Position numbers and translations under genes: made by a program
Part shown: positions 36,801 to 37,776 of the stretch, in pieces
Position numbering within the stretch: position 1 is the first letter of the stretch
Layout: each line of letters opens with the position of its first letter
The notes under the pieces: generated by a model
What the model was told of the DNA's origin: nothing
The model's database searches: none
What the model saw: the letters and a program-made list of their open reading frames with translations, nothing else
Assembly (NCBI GenBank): GCA_015056265.1
Contig: SVGR01000010.1
Span: forward strand, 1-37,776
Source: Clostridiales bacterium
Lineage (GTDB): Bacteria; Bacillota; Clostridia; Christensenellales; Aristaeellaceae
Length of the DNA stretch: 37,776 bases
Reading direction: 5' to 3'

Positions 36801-37776
36801 GCTTGTGGCGCTGATGACGGTGCTGGTGCTTATGCCCCTTCAGGGCCTGGCCACCACCATGGATCACACCCTTACCCTGGGCGTCATTTCCACCAAAACA
36901 ACTTCCCTCAATCCCTTGGTGTCCCAGGAGAGAGAGTTTCAATCCCTGACGGCACTAATGTATGAAGGGCTTTACGCCATTGATGATGATTATCGTCCCC
37001 AGAAACATCTGGCGGAGGACTGCTCTGTTTCCAACGGCGGCAAAACCCTCACCATCAATATCCGCAGCGGCGTGAAATTCCACAATGGCAAAGAACTAAC
37101 CGCCTATGACGTGGAAGCCACCATCAACGAAATCCTGCGCCTGGCCAACGAAGGCCAGGGCCAGTATCTGCAGCTGAAGTATTTCATCGCTTCCGCCTCA
37201 GCCAATAACGGAAAAACCATTATCATCAAGCTGAACCGTGCCTACTACGGCAATTACTATGCCCTTACCTTCCCCATCCTCCCCCGGGAGGAGGTTCAAT
37301 CAACCCAGCCCTCTGGCACCGGCCCTTACAAGCTGGACCGGTTTGTACCCAAGGATTATTTGTATCTGTCCGCCAATGAAAACTGGTGGAAAGAGCCGCC
37401 CACCGTCAAGAATATCAACGTGAATTTCAGTGCCACCAATAAGGATCTGATTTCCGATTACGAATTCAACGTGCTGGACGCCGCAATCACCCGTTCTGCT
37501 GCCGCCGGTCAATACCGCACAGGGCTTACCAACCTGAACATCAGCTACCGCACCCGGCAGTTGGAAACGCTGCTGATGTGTTTCAACGAATTCCCCCTGG
37601 ACGACGTGCGGGTACGCCAGGCCATCCGTTATGCCATTGATTTTGATTCCATAGCGGCTTCTGTATACATGGGCACGGCGGAGCGCACTGATACCCCTAT
37701 TCCCTCCAGCATTTGGCTGTATAACAATGCCATTCAGCATGAATATAATCCTGATAAAGCCAGGGAACTGCTGGCC
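36772..37776 (+). CDS. Family 5 extracellular solute-binding protein (peptide/nickel ABC transporter), truncated by the window end
   Basis: Open reading frame from ATG 36772 to the end: signal peptide MRSISSIIIKLVALMTVLVLMPLQGLA; FHNGKELTAYDVEATINEI, GTGPYKLDRF, DVRVRQAIRYAIDFDSI. Confidence 0.88.
   Translation, partial: MRSISSIIIKLVALMTVLVLMPLQGLATTMDHTLTLGVISTKTTSLNPLVSQEREFQSLTALMYEGLYAIDDDYRPQKHLAEDCSVSNGGKTLTINIRSGVKFHNGKELTAYDVEATINEILRLANEGQGQYLQLKYFIASASANNGKTIIIKLNRAYYGNYYALTFPILPREEVQSTQPSGTGPYKLDRFVPKDYLYLSANENWWKEPPTVKNINVNFSATNKDLISDYEFNVLDAAITRSAAAGQYRTGLTNLNISYRTRQLETLLMCFNEFPLDDVRVRQAIRYAIDFDSIAASVYMGTAERTDTPIPSSIWLYNNAIQHEYNPDKARELLA

Noticed and set aside
1-37776. CRISPR arrays, IS elements, integrases, tRNA or rRNA genes
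   Set aside because: No regularly spaced direct repeats, transposase/integrase motifs, cloverleaf-like segments or rRNA-like stretches were recognised by eye.

Overview
A 37.8 kb window from a bacterial chromosome, probably Bacillota/Clostridia judging by strong AGGAGG-type ribosome-binding sites, NfnAB, Rrf2-NifS-NifU and polA-coaE-slt synteny. It is densely coded and mostly housekeeping or cell-envelope genes. I see no rRNA, tRNA, CRISPR array, transposase or phage module. Left to right: glnA; an alkaline-phosphatase-fold phosphodiesterase; an AT-richer XRE-TPR regulator; an orphan TipAS-domain protein and a Gfo/Idh/MocA (GH109-like) enzyme; nfnB-nfnA (bifurcating transhydrogenase); a long minus-strand run (GH3 NagZ-like, DacF-like carboxypeptidase, TPR protein, YprB-like exonuclease, three tandem VanY-type M15 peptidases, HflX, NifU, NifS, Rrf2); PlsC-like acyltransferase and GltS-like transporter; SWIM-SNF2 helicase; propeller-like membrane protein and hemW; an SH3b-repeat lipoprotein; GH94 phosphorylase; a second SNF2 helicase with a predicted PD-(D/E)XK N-terminus; polA-coaE-lytic transglycosylase; and a truncated family 5 substrate-binding protein. 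The most interesting points are: (i) a complete JAMM/MPN-type metalloprotease motif in the N-terminal extension of HflX; (ii) a paired-palindrome Rrf2 promoter heading a ten-gene co-oriented run that links Fe-S assembly, HflX and peptidoglycan carboxypeptidases; (iii) an orphan TipAS protein with no MerR DNA-binding domain; (iv) a PD-(D/E)XK-SNF2 fusion; and (v) a PlsC acyltransferase with a zinc-ribbon C-terminal extension. None is proven to be a new system from sequence alone.
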